Below, piece after piece: positions 23,846 through 35,003 of a stretch of 64,000 nt of DNA (the stretch's first letter is position 1; each line of letters starts with the position of its first letter). This DNA is from Warburgia ugandensis. Lineage: Eukaryota > Streptophyta > Magnoliopsida > Canellales > Canellaceae. The translations under genes were made by a program, and so were the position numbers. Under the pieces are notes generated by a model, which did no database searches, was not told the DNA's origin, and saw nothing but the letters and a program-made list of their open reading frames with translations. Location of the stretch: positions 23,638,990 through 23,702,989 of the forward strand of contig CP141139.1 in NCBI GenBank assembly GCA_035236585.1. Reading direction: 5' to 3'.

Positions 23846-25130
23846 TATGGTGACTTGGGCTTTTGAAATACATTTTCCTTATTTATTTTCAAATGGTGGT
23901 CAACCAAATTTGCAAACATTTTGAAAACTTAAGCAATGAAATTTTTTTTGTTTGAAATTCTTTTTAAAAAACATGAATGCCACATTTCACTCACATATAC
24001 ATACATATTTTTGTGTGCAACATATGTTTTGAAAGAAACTCATTTTATTAAAATTATAGGATCATCCAGTAGTTCACATACATAGCCCCTTTATTACTTC
24101 TTATGTCCAAAATACACAAATCAAAATACAATCCAATCTTTTCTACAATAGTACATAGTGTTGATCAATAGTATGGTCTTCATCTTACCATGTCGTATCC
24201 CTTCAGTCCTTACTTTCTATATCTGAAATATTGTAAATATTTAAATATTTACAATATCTCAGCAAGCTATGCTTGGTAGGTGATTCAAGAGCATATGGAA
24301 TCGTATAATTCAAAAGTACAGTATTCAAGTTCATCATATTCCATATGAGTAACATTATTCAATTTCCATAGACCATACCATATATGATCTATCATATAAT
24401 TTATCATGCATCATCTGCTATAATAATTCCAAACCACTCACCACTATATTGTACGTATATATATGGTCAAAAACTATGAAAAATAGTCAATATCTCAAAC
24501 ATCAATAATCATACTTAGATATACTAAGTTGACAAATCATCTGGACTTTTGCTGGGAAAATACTCCCTCATTAGGGCACTATTAGCATCTCGCTATGCCA
24601 TGCATCATATGCAAAATACTTAATGACTGCCATGCTAGAGTCTGATCCATACTAGCATGCTTAGATAACTGTCTTGTTCACCACTGATACCACGGTAGAA
24701 AATATTGTGTCACTACCCATATGGCGAGACATGACTTTCATAGTGGGGCCTTACCATAATTGCCTCACCCGACTTTTAGCCTCTCTTTGGGCAAGGTATT
24801 ATAATATTATCAAATTTCGAGAAGCGAGTGGCCAAACCCTCATAACTTCCATAGCATAGCATCCCTAAGCTTATGCCTATCTAAAACAAAACCACAAGCT
24901 TGTATGCTTGGATCTAAAATACTTCTTGTACATCTCAGACAATCTGTCTATTTATATTATCATCATAGTATTCAATATCCTCATACTAAGAATACAATTT
25001 CATTTCTATATTTAGGGATCCTCATTTACAATGAATGATACCCATGTTCATATAAGTTTAGGGATTAATCATTTATTGTAAATTATCCCCATTTTCTTTA
25101 ATTTTCTATTCATATACAAAATGTTAGAAC
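23846..25130 (-). mobile_element. Family B-like LTR, 3' third, reverse
   Basis: It starts with a degraded LTR end ('tggtgacttgggctttt'). It contains the stem-loop at 24223, the TTGCCTCACCCGACTTTTAG block and GAGAAGCGAGTGGCCAAACC, collinear with 20882-22260. The right border is approximate, since similarity fades by 25000-25130. Confidence 0.65.
24223..24262 (-). other. Conserved LTR stem-loop, copy 3 (perfect 30-bp palindrome)
   Basis: Bases 24228-24257 are their own reverse complement (ATATTGTAAATATTT and its inverse). CTGA and TCAG extend the stem outward. This is the most regular of the six copies. Confidence 0.85.
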
Positions 25131-25191
25131 TCTGCCAATGCTGGTCCTTAGTCCTGATAAAAAAGGAGGGGTCTTGTGTCAGGTGCCAATC

Positions 25192-25384
25192 GGCAAGGGG
25201 GAAGTTGAAGATGATTCTATTATTTCTTTCTTACAAATGAATATGTATTTGTATATTAGTTTATGAGGAAGAAATGAAAATCATCTCTAGCTTCTTAAAA
25301 TATAGCCACCCTTGCATTAGGTAGCCAGCCGGCAAGGGAGAAGTTGAAGATGATTCTATTATTTCTTTCTTACAAATGAATATG
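25192..25384. repeat. 54-bp direct repeat, 139 bases apart
   Basis: Bases 25192-25245 and 25331-25384 are nearly identical, from GGCAAGGG through GAAGTTGAAGATGATTC to AAATGAATATG. The second copy ends just before the PPR remnant. The left flank of both (GCCAATC or GCCAGCC) is also alike. Confidence 0.9.
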
Positions 25385-25397
25385 CAAAGATGTACCT

Positions 25398-25665
25398 CAC
25401 CTTTTCCATATTGAACTTCATGAGGAGATGCTTAGAAACCATATTTCCTCCAACATTTCAGTTTACAATGTCCTTATTGATGGCCTTTGTAAAGAAGGTC
25501 GAATGGAGGAAGCATCTTTGGCTTTTCATTGTGGTATGGATAGGGGTTTGGTGCCTAATGTTCTTCCATATGGTATTTTGATTCACACATACTACAATGT
25601 TGGAAGACTAGCTAATGCTATGATATGATGGTGGGTGAAGGTGTCAAGCCTGATGGCTTATTAGA
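25398..25665 (+). pseudogene. PPR protein remnant (P-type motifs)
   Basis: Pentatricopeptide repeat proteins bind organelle RNA. In one frame LHEEMLRNHI, then YNVLIDGLCKEGRMEEA, then PNVLPYGILIHTYYNVGRL gives about two consecutive 35-residue motifs of the P class. A frame change then leads to MMVGEGVKPDG, the start of a third motif. No start codon context, targeting peptide or further motifs are present, whereas family genes usually carry ten or more. It is a fragment of a once normal gene. The alternative frame beginning at 25390 is a shadow. Confidence 0.8.
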
Positions 25666-25673
25666 AAGAAGCA

Positions 25674-26018
25674 ATTAAAATGAAAGTTGTTGTATTCATG
25701 CCAATTGATGTATACTTCGCTTGATCTTGTACATTATTTTAGCTTGTATGATGGTTCATTTTCTAGAGAGACATATATTATGTTATCCCAATGAATCCCA
25801 ATATTGCTTTCTTATATATGATATTTGCAGTCATTGTTTTGAATGATTAAAATGAGAGTTGTTGTATTCGTGCCAGTTGATGTATACTTTGCCCTATCTT
25901 GTACATTATTTTAGCTTGTATGATGGTTTATTTTTCAGAGAGACGTATATTCTATTATCACAATGAATCCCAACATTGCTTTCTTATATATGATATTTGT
26001 AGTCACTGTTTTTGATAC
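25674..26018. repeat. 172-bp tandem duplication
   Basis: Unit 1 (25674-25845) and unit 2 (25846-26018) both begin ATTAAAATGA, pass through GTTGTTGTATTC, CTTGTACATTATTTTAGC and CTTTCTTATATATGATATTT, and differ at scattered sites. They follow the PPR remnant and may derive from its 3' untranslated region. Confidence 0.9.
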
Positions 26019-26286
26019 GTAAACAAGGTATTTCAATTTATTTATTTTTTAGGGGGCATTTTTTCCTCTTTTTGTGTAGTAACTAAGGTGAGATGTTACA
26101 TTTAACATAAATTTCCCACAAGCATGTACTTCCACAACCTCGAGTTTCATGTGTATAGTATATTAGCTTCATTTGCTGCCTGTGGTCTTGTAGACATCTT
26201 TAAGAAAAAATATACTGTGAACTTATTTCATGCATCTCGTTTGATGCATCCTCCTGTTGGTATGATATATTGGAAACAGTTTTTAG

Positions 26287-27432
26287 ATGCCGAGAAAAAG
26301 AAAAGAGAGAGTCCCTGTGACACCTAGCCCTGGTCATGTCGAAGATGTGGACAGTGTGTCTCAAGACATAGTTGATAGAGATAAAGGACCTTACAATAAA
26401 TGGACTAAGGAATGAAAGGACTTTATCCTCCAAACACTTTATGATGAAATCATAGAGGGTAGGCTCATCGCAATTGGGAGTATGCTAAAGGGTGCAGTGA
26501 TTAAGGAATTGCTACTTCTCTTCAAAAGGAGATTTGGAGTTGATCTAACGATGAAGCAATTGAATACCAAAATAAGACTTTTCAAAAGCAAGTACATCAC
26601 ACTTGCAAAGTTGAGGAATGGAGACTTGGGATTAGGGTGGGATGTAGAGAGAAATTGCTTTCTCGCAACTCTAGAGATCATGAATACCCACCTCCAGGTA
26701 AGGGTCCACCCCATTTATATAAAAATATACATCACCTTTATCTTGCCTTTACAAATATTTGTGTATGTACAGTCGAATCTGGAGGCTCGTTGCTTATTTG
26801 GGAGGAACTTATGGAACTATGAGCACTTGGAGACAGTGTTTGGGGGGAACAATGCCACTGAAGATTTCTCCTCTGGGATGAATAATTCCGTACAAGATGA
26901 TGGACACCGTGAAGTGAGTATGACTGGGAGTCAACATACAGGACCACCTAAGGAAGTATACATACCAGATATATCAAATGTGCATGTTCATGCATTTGAC
27001 TCACATATCCCATATTATGGGGAAGAAGCTAAAGGAGACAATGATGGATTGCACCCACAAGATCCATCTAAACACCTTCCACAACCTCCTATCCTCCATC
27101 CTGCCTCCACAACATCATCCTCAATTTCCCCCTCTAGGACTGTTAACCCGTAGCGAGTGAGGGAAAAAGGGAAGCAAGCCAGCCAATCATCGTCCTTAGC
27201 ATGTAATGCTCCCCCTCCATACATTGATCCTTCCATTATATCAAGGTTGGAAAGACTTGCAGGCATAGATAACAACTCCTGGATGACTACATTGGATTCT
27301 TTGGAGGGTTTGACAGAGATGGAGAGGGTTAAGGTGTATGGAATTCTACTAAAAACATAAATAGGCTTCAAGGAGGGTTTTGCTCGTTGGTCGCAGGAGA
27401 GACAATTGTTGTTTGTGAGGATGCACCTGTAG
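26287..27432 (+). pseudogene. Myb/SANT-like protein of a PIF/Harbinger element
   Basis: PIF/Harbinger elements carry a DNA-binding Myb/SANT-like partner next to the transposase. From ATG 26287 one frame gives a basic start (MPRKRKER), then YNKWTKE followed by TGA (26413-26415) where the SANT tryptophan is expected. MKQLNTKIRLFKSKY and GLGWDVERNCF follow, the core of the Myb/SANT-like domain. Next come LFGRNLWNYEHLETVFG, an acidic linker, a basic patch and a C-terminal helical part. A 75-base GTAAGG...TACAG intron (26698-26772) fits between domain and linker and also reads through. Three stops (26413, 27151, 27358) interrupt the frame, but no frameshift was seen. It lies 236 bases upstream of the transposase. 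Confidence 0.85.
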
Positions 27433-27667
27433 GTGTTTGTCCTTCTCATAGAAACTATTTTGGTTGAAATTATTTGGTGTGTAATTATATTGGACCTCTT
27501 TAGCCCATATTCATACCTGTTTAGACATATATTATTCCATACAATGAGACTACAGATAATTAATTGGACCTTTATTGTGCTGTCATTATATGATGTCAAC
27601 ATTTAATTACAAATAGGTGATGCACACATTTGCATATTAAAGTATACAATTTCGATATTATAGGGCA

Positions 27668-29221
27668 ATGGATGAAGAGGGACAGTCTAGTGCTGCATGT
27701 AATGAAGAAGTGCTTTGTGAGGTGCATAATGTGATACACACAGCCACATCACGCATACTTAAGCATATTATGCAATTTGAGGAGGATGCTACGGTGCACA
27801 TGCAAATGCCGCGTCCGATGCGCACCAAAAAAAGCACTCAAGCTAACAAGGAATTTTGATTAGTTTATGAAGAAACTGGGACAAGATTCCAAAATTTTTA
27901 TAGAATACATCAGTTCTAGTTTAGTAAGCTAGTTAATATTTTCCAAACCTCTGGGCTCTTATCGAGCACCCGATGGGTGTCAGTGGAGGAGATGGTGGCA
28001 ACCTTTTTAATGATTGTTGGACAGGATTCAAGGTACGAACCAGCAGTGAAGGATCTATTTAGATCTACTTATACCATCAGCACCAACTTCCACAAAGTTC
28101 TTCATGCACTGTTGAAGTTGTCGATTGCCTTATGTCTCCTCATGCAATGGAGGACCACCCTGAGATTTCAAACAACTATCAAAGAGACAATCACTTCACG
28201 ATAACTGTAGCTCTCTTATGTAATCTTCAATAGAATAGATTGGGACCTTACACGCTTATTCAATATGTCATATACTGTTGATAGGGTTGCATTGGAGCTG
28301 TAGATGGGACATTGATACCTGTTAGGGCTTTTGGTGCAAGTCCTCGTGATTTGTCAAAGTGGTGTATGAGGAAAGGTTTCCTCGCACAGAATGTGCTTGC
28401 ATGTTGCAATTTTGACATGCAATTCACTTATGTGCTTCCTGGCTTTGAGGGGTCTGCAAATGACTCTGCTGTTCTGAAAGATGCTCTTACAAGAGGAGGA
28501 GCACGGTTAACAATTCCAGACGGTAAATCCATTCTGTGTTTACATTTGTAAGTTATACCTAGATGCTTTATTACTTAATTGCTCATGCATTTATGGTATA
28601 GGAAAATACTACATCGTCGACGGAGGTTATGCAAATAGGCAACAATTTCTTGCCCCTTATCAAAAGACTAGAAATCATCTAAAGGAGTCTACCCAGGGAA
28701 TGCAACAACCACAAAATGTCAGGGAGTCATTCAACCTTTGACATGCATAGTTGAGGAGCATAATGGAAAGAACATTTGGTATTCTAAAGGCTAGATTTCC
28801 CATTCTCAAGACTTCTCCTTCCTTTCCTCTTAGGACACAGGTTAATATTGTTAAAGCATTATGTGTGCTGCATAATTTTATGCGCCAGGAACGCCTTGAC
28901 GATATGTGCCCGTTAGAGGAGATGGGAGACATTTTTGATTCTCAAACTGACAATGACAGTGACAGCTGCAACTTAAGCAGTGATTCATATGATGAAATTG
29001 TCACTAAAGTCAACTTGGAGAGGGTGAATGCTGGTATGCAAGTGTTGCATCAGGATGAGATGGAGATGCAGGGTTTACAAACAGTCTTGACGAGCTCAGA
29101 CAATTTACAGAGCACACGGTTACACCCTACCCAGTAGTCCGCTTGTCGAGATGCTGCTACTTGGCGTGCTTCCATAGCACAGAAACTATGGTTTGATTAT
29201 GTTCATAGAAATAGCCAGTAG
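27668..29221 (+). pseudogene. PIF/Harbinger DDE transposase (HARBI1-like), decayed
   Basis: This is the nuclease that cuts and rejoins element ends. The N-terminal helical part gives VSVEEMVATFLMIVGQDSR and RSTYTISTNFHKVLHALLKL, the conserved region before the nuclease. After an acceptor at 28284, GCIGAVDGT carries the first catalytic Asp (28303-28305). GFEGSANDSAVL carries the second (28462-28464), and SIMERTFGILKARFPIL the Glu (28766-28768). A GTAAAT...ATAG intron (28523-28601) restores GKYYIVDGGYANR. The C-terminus ends WFDYVHRNSQ before TAG 29219. The RHAxLRN signature is broken by two stops, and the frame is interrupted near 27857-27930. Length is close to the usual ~400 residues. Confidence 0.88.
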
Positions 29222-31410
29222 TTGTGCATTCATGTCATGGAAAATGTAGTATTGATACTCTTGTTTAAGGATGTAATGGTTAACTGCTTGAATGTTTGAT
29301 TTGCAACTATATATACATATGGTAATGTTTCTATCTCATATAACATATTTGAATGTATGTGACCACATGATTATTGCTTCCCATGAATGGTAGTTTTGTG
29401 TAAAACCAGCATCCTGCATGCTTTGAACATCATAGTTATCATCATCTTCTCCACTAATCTTGACAGCTAACATTGTCAATTTGCCAGACAACTGATGCCA
29501 TCAATTAGTTTCTATTTGATGTCAACACTGTTTTTTGAGTTATATCATGCATGCCTGGTTTTCATCTCTCTCTAGCCATCTGCATCACATGTTGCACAAT
29601 AAAATCTAATGATACTTATTTAATGATATGGCATCAAATGGTGAATAGTGAAATAATATTTAGTGCAAAAATATGTGAACAAATACTTTCCTCCTTTGCT
29701 TGCATAAATGTGTTAAGGAGTTTTAAGAAGATTCAAAGGGGTGGCCTGTTGAAGGTACATCCTTGTCTCAATTAGGATTAAGTATTTATTTGTCCCAATT
29801 AGGTTTGTGTTAGGTATTTATAGTTATACCATTCTATCTCTTTTGCATTTTTAGTGTTGCTATCTGGACTAGAATATTTTGTAAGAGTTAGGTTGCTAGA
29901 TGTGCATTGCAGTTCATTGGTCTTGTAGTTTTGTAGGTTATCCATTCTTAATTTGTTAATGTCATATGGATATTTAGACTCTCATCCTGTAGATGCGTGC
30001 CTTAATGAAGTATCTATATCTTCATGCATCATTATGCTTCTAGGAAGGTAAGGATTGATTTATATTTGCATTCTTTATATACTTCTTCAAGCAAATGAAT
30101 TGCTTTACATATGATGATGGTTTTGTTAGAATAACTAATATGGAATTTGAGAAATGTTTCAGATATGTATATGGGGCCAAGTTCTAAACTCCTGCTTGTT
30201 CAGATCCCTGTATCTTTGTTCAGTTGCAGGGATTAAAAGGAACTGTTTTGCAATGTATTGCTCTTTAATCTATTGCTTTTTGTTACTTGATTCTATTTTG
30301 TAGCGGTAGCAATTGGCAAGTAGTAGTGCAATTATGAGTTTGCTGACATGCATATGTCTAGTTCAAACTGGAACAAACAGAAATTGTTTTTTGTAATTGG
30401 TCTGCTAGCCATTCTATGTAGCTTTTGTATTAACCATGTGCTAATGCATTTTGTCTTTATCTGATATTTGTTTCCATGCTTGAGAGTTTAAAACACTGTT
30501 ACTCATTTGCATGAACTCTTTCACAAGAACCTCCAAATTTGCTCTTTGGGGATTAACTTTAATAGTTGACCATAAAACTAGTCCACCATGTTTAGGTAAT
30601 TGCTTTTGAGGAGCCTTGTTAAATAAGCAGCTATACATCTTTCACAATTTTTGTTGAGCATTTCATTATATTAGCATCACATTTGATTGACCATATGATT
30701 ATTGATTGGTGCTCTTCTATGAACTTCATATTGGGATCCTTGACATGGCTGAGAGATGCCCCGAAACCAAGTAAGTGGTATTGTCTTCTACTTCTCATTT
30801 AAGTTTTTATTATTTCTTTATGTGTAGAATGAATATTTCGTCTTTCAAGTAATCTGTAGACTGACAAATTAGCATTTATAATTCCCATTCACACAAAAGT
30901 GAAGGATTTAGGGGGGAGCCTTGGTTGCGTGATTACAGAAGTTGAGCTATGGATGCTTCAGGTTTATAATCCTTGACATAGTTTATATCCTGGTGCTAAA
31001 AAAGAGACTAAAGAAACACTTTTAGTGTGACATTACCATTTTACATTGCAGTGGGCTGGAGTACAAGGTACTAGAAGTCCTCATATTTGTTGGGACTCTG
31101 TTTAGGTGCTGGAAGGACTCTATTTAGTTGCTGGAAGTCCTCATTTCAACATATCAATGCAGTGGTGCAAATTAAAAAAGCTAAATTTGGAGCTATTAAC
31201 ATGGATGTGCCAACATATTTGTGTTGTATTTGGAAATTTCATTTGTTGAAAGCTCACTCTCTAAATCATGTTGGCTCAACTTAGATCTGTTGGTTTTGTG
31301 CAAGGCCATAGGTGATTGCCATATTCTTCTGAAGATTATACTTCCATTTTAATCCTCCTGCCAAAGATTCTCATGGCATATTTATTGGAGATTTTACATT
31401 TATTCATTCT
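29222..31410. other. 2.2 kb without recognisable gene
   Basis: No domain, LTR end or terminal repeat was recognised. The style (T-rich, frequent TTGTAG and GTAAGT words) suggests introns or the flank of a former gene. One candidate small exon lies at 30745-30770: ATG plus eight codons, then the donor GTAAGT. It is too short to assign. Confidence 0.4.
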
Positions 31411-31782
31411 ATGTTTATTGGCCCCCTACCTCCAAGTCTGAGTGAGTTCATGTGTTCCATCCAGTTAGCAACTATGCTTTCAGCTTGTGCAGATTTTGGG
31501 TCCTTGAGCATGGGAGAAAACATTGAAGAGTATGTTAAGGTTAATGGCTTTGAGATAGATTTGCAAGTGCAGACTTCACTGATTCACATGTATAGCAAAT
31601 TACTAAGTGCATGCAGAATCCATCATAATATTCGGCTTGCAGAGTATGTAGCTAAGCATCTATTTGGTTTGGAACATCAAAATACTGGAAATTATATACT
31701 GATGTCCAGCATATATGCCTCTATTGGCCTTATATTTGATTTGAAGGCCTTAAAATTTCTTTTTGTGTTTTCATCAAGATAA
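31411..31782 (+). pseudogene. PPR protein remnant (PLS/E type) with internal deletion
   Basis: The frame reads ATMLSACADFGSLSMGENI, then LQVQTSLIHMYSK, then directly LLSACRIHHNIRLAEYVA and GNYILMSSIYAS. The first part is a mid-protein PLS motif. The second is the E-domain region normally reached only after several more repeats, so the middle of the gene has been lost exactly between two motifs. No targeting peptide or DYW end is present. It differs in class from the remnant at 25398, so they are probably separate genes. Confidence 0.8.
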
Positions 31783-33100
31783 GTCCACTAAATCTGAAGT
31801 TGCATTTTCCTCTCTTTTCATAGAGCTAAGAACATGGTGCGGAAGGCCACAGGGGAAGAACCATTGCTTGAGGGGAAGAACCATTGTAGGGTTTTGGGGC
31901 AGAGTTTCAGGTGATTATATTTAATGAAGGCCTTGCAAGAGAATTGATTTGATTCTTGGTATGCATTCCTCCATGGCCAACAAGTATATGTTTACAACAA
32001 ATGTGAAATGAGAGACACATTTTGGTTTGACATTTCTTGTAATTTTAGTAGTAGTTGTTAGGAAAATTTTGAAGTTTTGTAATGACTGGGAATGAAAGCT
32101 CAATGACCTGTAAACTTTGACATTGTTGTTTAGGGGATGCAATTCTTGCAAGAATTTTTTTTTTTTTGGAAGTATGCATTTTGGGAACTTTGCTCACATG
32201 TGAGGAAAGAGATGAAATGAAAGAATCTCTGGCTGAATTTGTGAAGATTCTTCACACAGGGGGAGTTTAGAATTTCTCTGTATCATGACTTTTTAAGAAC
32301 AACAACTTTAGATGTAACTTTTCTTATGCAATATGGTTTACTTTTTATTGGATTGGAAATGAGATGTGAGGTAGTCTAGCTCAAGTTGATCAAAGAGAGG
32401 GCTATAGACCTTAGTAGCCCTATCTCTGAGCTTGTATATAGGAAGATGAGCCCTTCAAAGTTGAGAAACCCATCTTCGTCTAAATCAACAATATTGACCA
32501 TTATTTCATCTTATTCTGTAGACACCAGGATCCTAATTATCAAGTCATAGACTTGGGTTCTAATGATGAAATCTTTATGTCACCATTATTGACATCAAAA
32601 TTGTTAATGACTTTAGTTCTAGTACTTGGATTCATTCAGCCAGTAGTGTAAAGAGGAGGTGGTGCAAGATGAGAGTTCTTGTTGGAAGCAAATGAAAATC
32701 TCTTAAGGTTTTTTGTTTTTGAGAATACATCAATCACTGGTTTTCCGAGATTGAACCAAGTAGAAAAACAAACACGGGTTCCTCTGTGCTTGAGGGGATT
32801 TTAGAAAAACAAACACGGGTTCTACATGATGATTTAATGTGTACTGCTTGCTTTTTCTGTACATTGCAGTGGATCCAATTTTTTCTATGGACATGAGTTC
32901 CTTATGGGAATGACTGGCAAATGTGCTTATTACAACAAAGGTACCATAAAATCCTTGGGCCTTAGGAATATCATAAGCATAGATTAATGGCCCAGAAAAT
33001 TAGTAAATATCAAGGGGCTAATTCATATCATGGCATATTCCACAAATACAGCTTATTTAAGTGTAATGTTTGAGAGCCATATGTTTTTCATATCAAAGGC
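31783..33100. other. 1.3 kb without recognisable gene
   Basis: It contains two short direct repeats: GGGGAAGAACCATTG (near 31852 and 31874) and TAGAAAAACAAACACGGGTT (near 32760 and 32801). It also has a T13 run near 32150. The reverse frame 31921-32151 has no family resemblance. Confidence 0.4.
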
Positions 33101-33280
33101 ATATCTCAGATATCACCAAAGATATATCACCAGAAATATCACCAAAGATATCATAGAACAAATGCCACATATCTCACATATCACACAAGATATCACAGAA
33201 CATATAACACATGTCTTAGATATCACAGAAGATATCGCAGGAGATATCACATGAGGCATATCTTAGATATCACAGGACAT
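33101..33280. repeat. GATATC-rich minisatellite
   Basis: Irregular units of 12-24 bases are built on GATATCACAGAA, GATATCACC and ATATCTCACATATCACA. The forward frame over it (33030-33254) is a repeat product, with DIT-type repeats. It ends about 10 bases before the LINE fragment. Confidence 0.85.
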
Positions 33281-33289
33281 GTGCGATTA

Positions 33290-34600
33290 AATAAACCCCC
33301 CTTATTCAAAGATGATGAGATCAAACAAAGGTGGGAAATAAATTTTCAAAAATTGTTAAATGACAATGGCCCTGAGAATATAGGGATTGAAAATACTATA
33401 AATCTAAATAACATTGGATATTATAGATATGAATGTAGGATTAGAATACCTGAAGTAAAAGAGACCTTGAGAAAGATGAAATCAAGAAAGGCCATGGGGC
33501 CTGATGGTATACGAATAGAGGTTTGGAAGCATATGGGAGATATTTGGGTAGTTTGGTTGACCAAGTTGTTTAACAAGATTATAAAATCAAAGAAAATGCT
33601 TGATTAGTGGAGGAAAAGCTCTATTGTACTAATCTATAAGAATAAAGGAGACATACAGAGCTACACTAATTATCAAGGGATCAAACTTTTGAGCCACACC
33701 ATGAAACTTTTTGAAAGAGTGATTGAGAAGAGGCTACGATATGAAACAAATGTATCAGAGAATTAGTTTGGTTTCATGCCTAGGAGGTCTACCATGGAAG
33801 CTATTTTCTTACTAAGACAATTAGTAGAGAAATATAGGGAGAGGAGAAAAGACCTCCACATGGTCTTTATCGACTTAGAGATAGCTTATGATAGAGTCCC
33901 TAGAGAGTTAATATGGAGGGTGTTGGGTGGTAAAGGGTTTTCTTAGGGGTATGTAGGCATAATTAAAGATATGTATGAGGGAGCGATAACAAATGTTAAG
34001 ATCACTAGTGGCGTGACTAGTGATTTTCCTGTCATTGTTGGATTGCACCGAGGATCGGCATTGAGTCCATACCTTTTCACATTAGTTATGGATGAGTTAA
34101 CAAAACATCTGCAAGAGGAGATTCCCTGGTGCATGTTATTTACAGACAATATAGTCCTACTTGATGAGACAATGGAGGGTGTAAACATAAAGCTAAAGTT
34201 ATGGAGAGAAGCATCAGAATCTGAAGGATTTAAAATTAGCTGAACTAAGACAGAATATATGGAATGTAATTTTAGTAAAGAGAGTAGGAGTGGAACACCA
34301 GTCAATATTGATAACTAAGAGGTCCCCGTGAAAGACCACTTTTAATACTTAGGATCATTGATCCATGAGAGTGGAGAGATTGAGAGGGAGGTTACCCAAA
34401 GAATCCAAGCTGGTTGGAACAAATGGAGATGTGATCGGGTGTTTTATGTGATCGGCGGGTGCCACTCAAACTAAAAGGAAAATTCTATAGAATGGCTATA
34501 AGGCCGGCCATGCTCTATGGATCAGAGTGTTGGGCAGTTAAGGAACATCATATGCATAGGATGAGCATCGTAGAAATGAGGATGTTAAGATGGATGAGTA
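33290..34600 (+). pseudogene. RTE-type LINE reverse transcriptase, 5' truncated and dead
   Basis: This is the reverse transcriptase of a non-LTR element that copies its own RNA at a nicked target. One frame gives KMKSRKAMGPDGI (fingers), [42 protein letters not shown] (motif A with its Asp) and GLHRGSALSPYLFTLVMDEL (motif B). Motif C reads FTDNIVL instead of FADDIVL, so a catalytic Asp is Asn. YLGSLIHESGEIEREVTQRI follows. Near 34440 a frameshift leads into RPAMLYGSECWAVKEHHMHR. Stops occur at 33604, near 33763 and near 33943. The endonuclease domain is missing, as in typical 5'-truncated insertions. It stops near 34600, where the next element abuts. Confidence 0.92.
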
Positions 34601-34614
34601 TAATCTTTTAGTGT

Positions 34615-34988
34615 AGTATCTATCATAACCTTCAAAGGTTAATGCAAACCTTCTAAGTTAAAACTTGAATCCTCAAAAGGTTGCCCATGTAAATAGATTT
34701 ATTGTCCAACAGGGTTTTCTTTTAGACATACTACTTTTGCACTCTAATGCTACTATTTCTTACTCTAAGGACTATTTTAATTTCATAAAAGTACTCCTCT
34801 AATTTATGCAGCAATTATATATCTTGTGTCTTCATAGAAGTTGCGAACCCTTGTCGGTTCTATCTATTTCTACGTTCATCCACATTACTTATACGAGTTA
34901 TCTCTATAACTCATACCTTATCAATCAACAATCCATGATTACTTCATATGACTTCTAGACATGTTGGACTGTTTGTGAGAGGATTGCT
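34615..34988 (-). mobile_element. Ty3/gypsy 5' leader, reverse, truncated
   Basis: Short internal sequence left of the primer site, read on the minus strand. There is no gag start before it is cut off at the LINE. It includes the 'ggaaccgacaagggttcgcaa' type of leader. Function beyond the leader cannot be stated. Confidence 0.55.
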
Positions 34989-35003
34989 TGGGCTTTGATA
35001 CAA
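34989..35003 (-). other. Primer binding site, initiator-Met tRNA type
   Basis: On the minus strand TTGTATCAAAGCCC lies two bases after the LTR end. It differs at two positions from TGGTATCAGAGCC, the initiator tRNA-Met site used by Tekay/Del elements. It shows that the adjoining LTR is a 5' LTR. Confidence 0.7.

Noticed and set aside
23649..23924. Polyphenylalanine frame and its polyglutamate counterpart
   Set aside because: Direct translation of the CTT microsatellite.
27015..27602. 195-codon reverse frame
   Set aside because: Antisense shadow of the Myb/SANT-like pseudogene, whose sense frame shows the domain.
33101..33280. CRISPR-like array
   Set aside because: Units are irregular, without constant repeats and unique spacers, and the setting is a plant genome.
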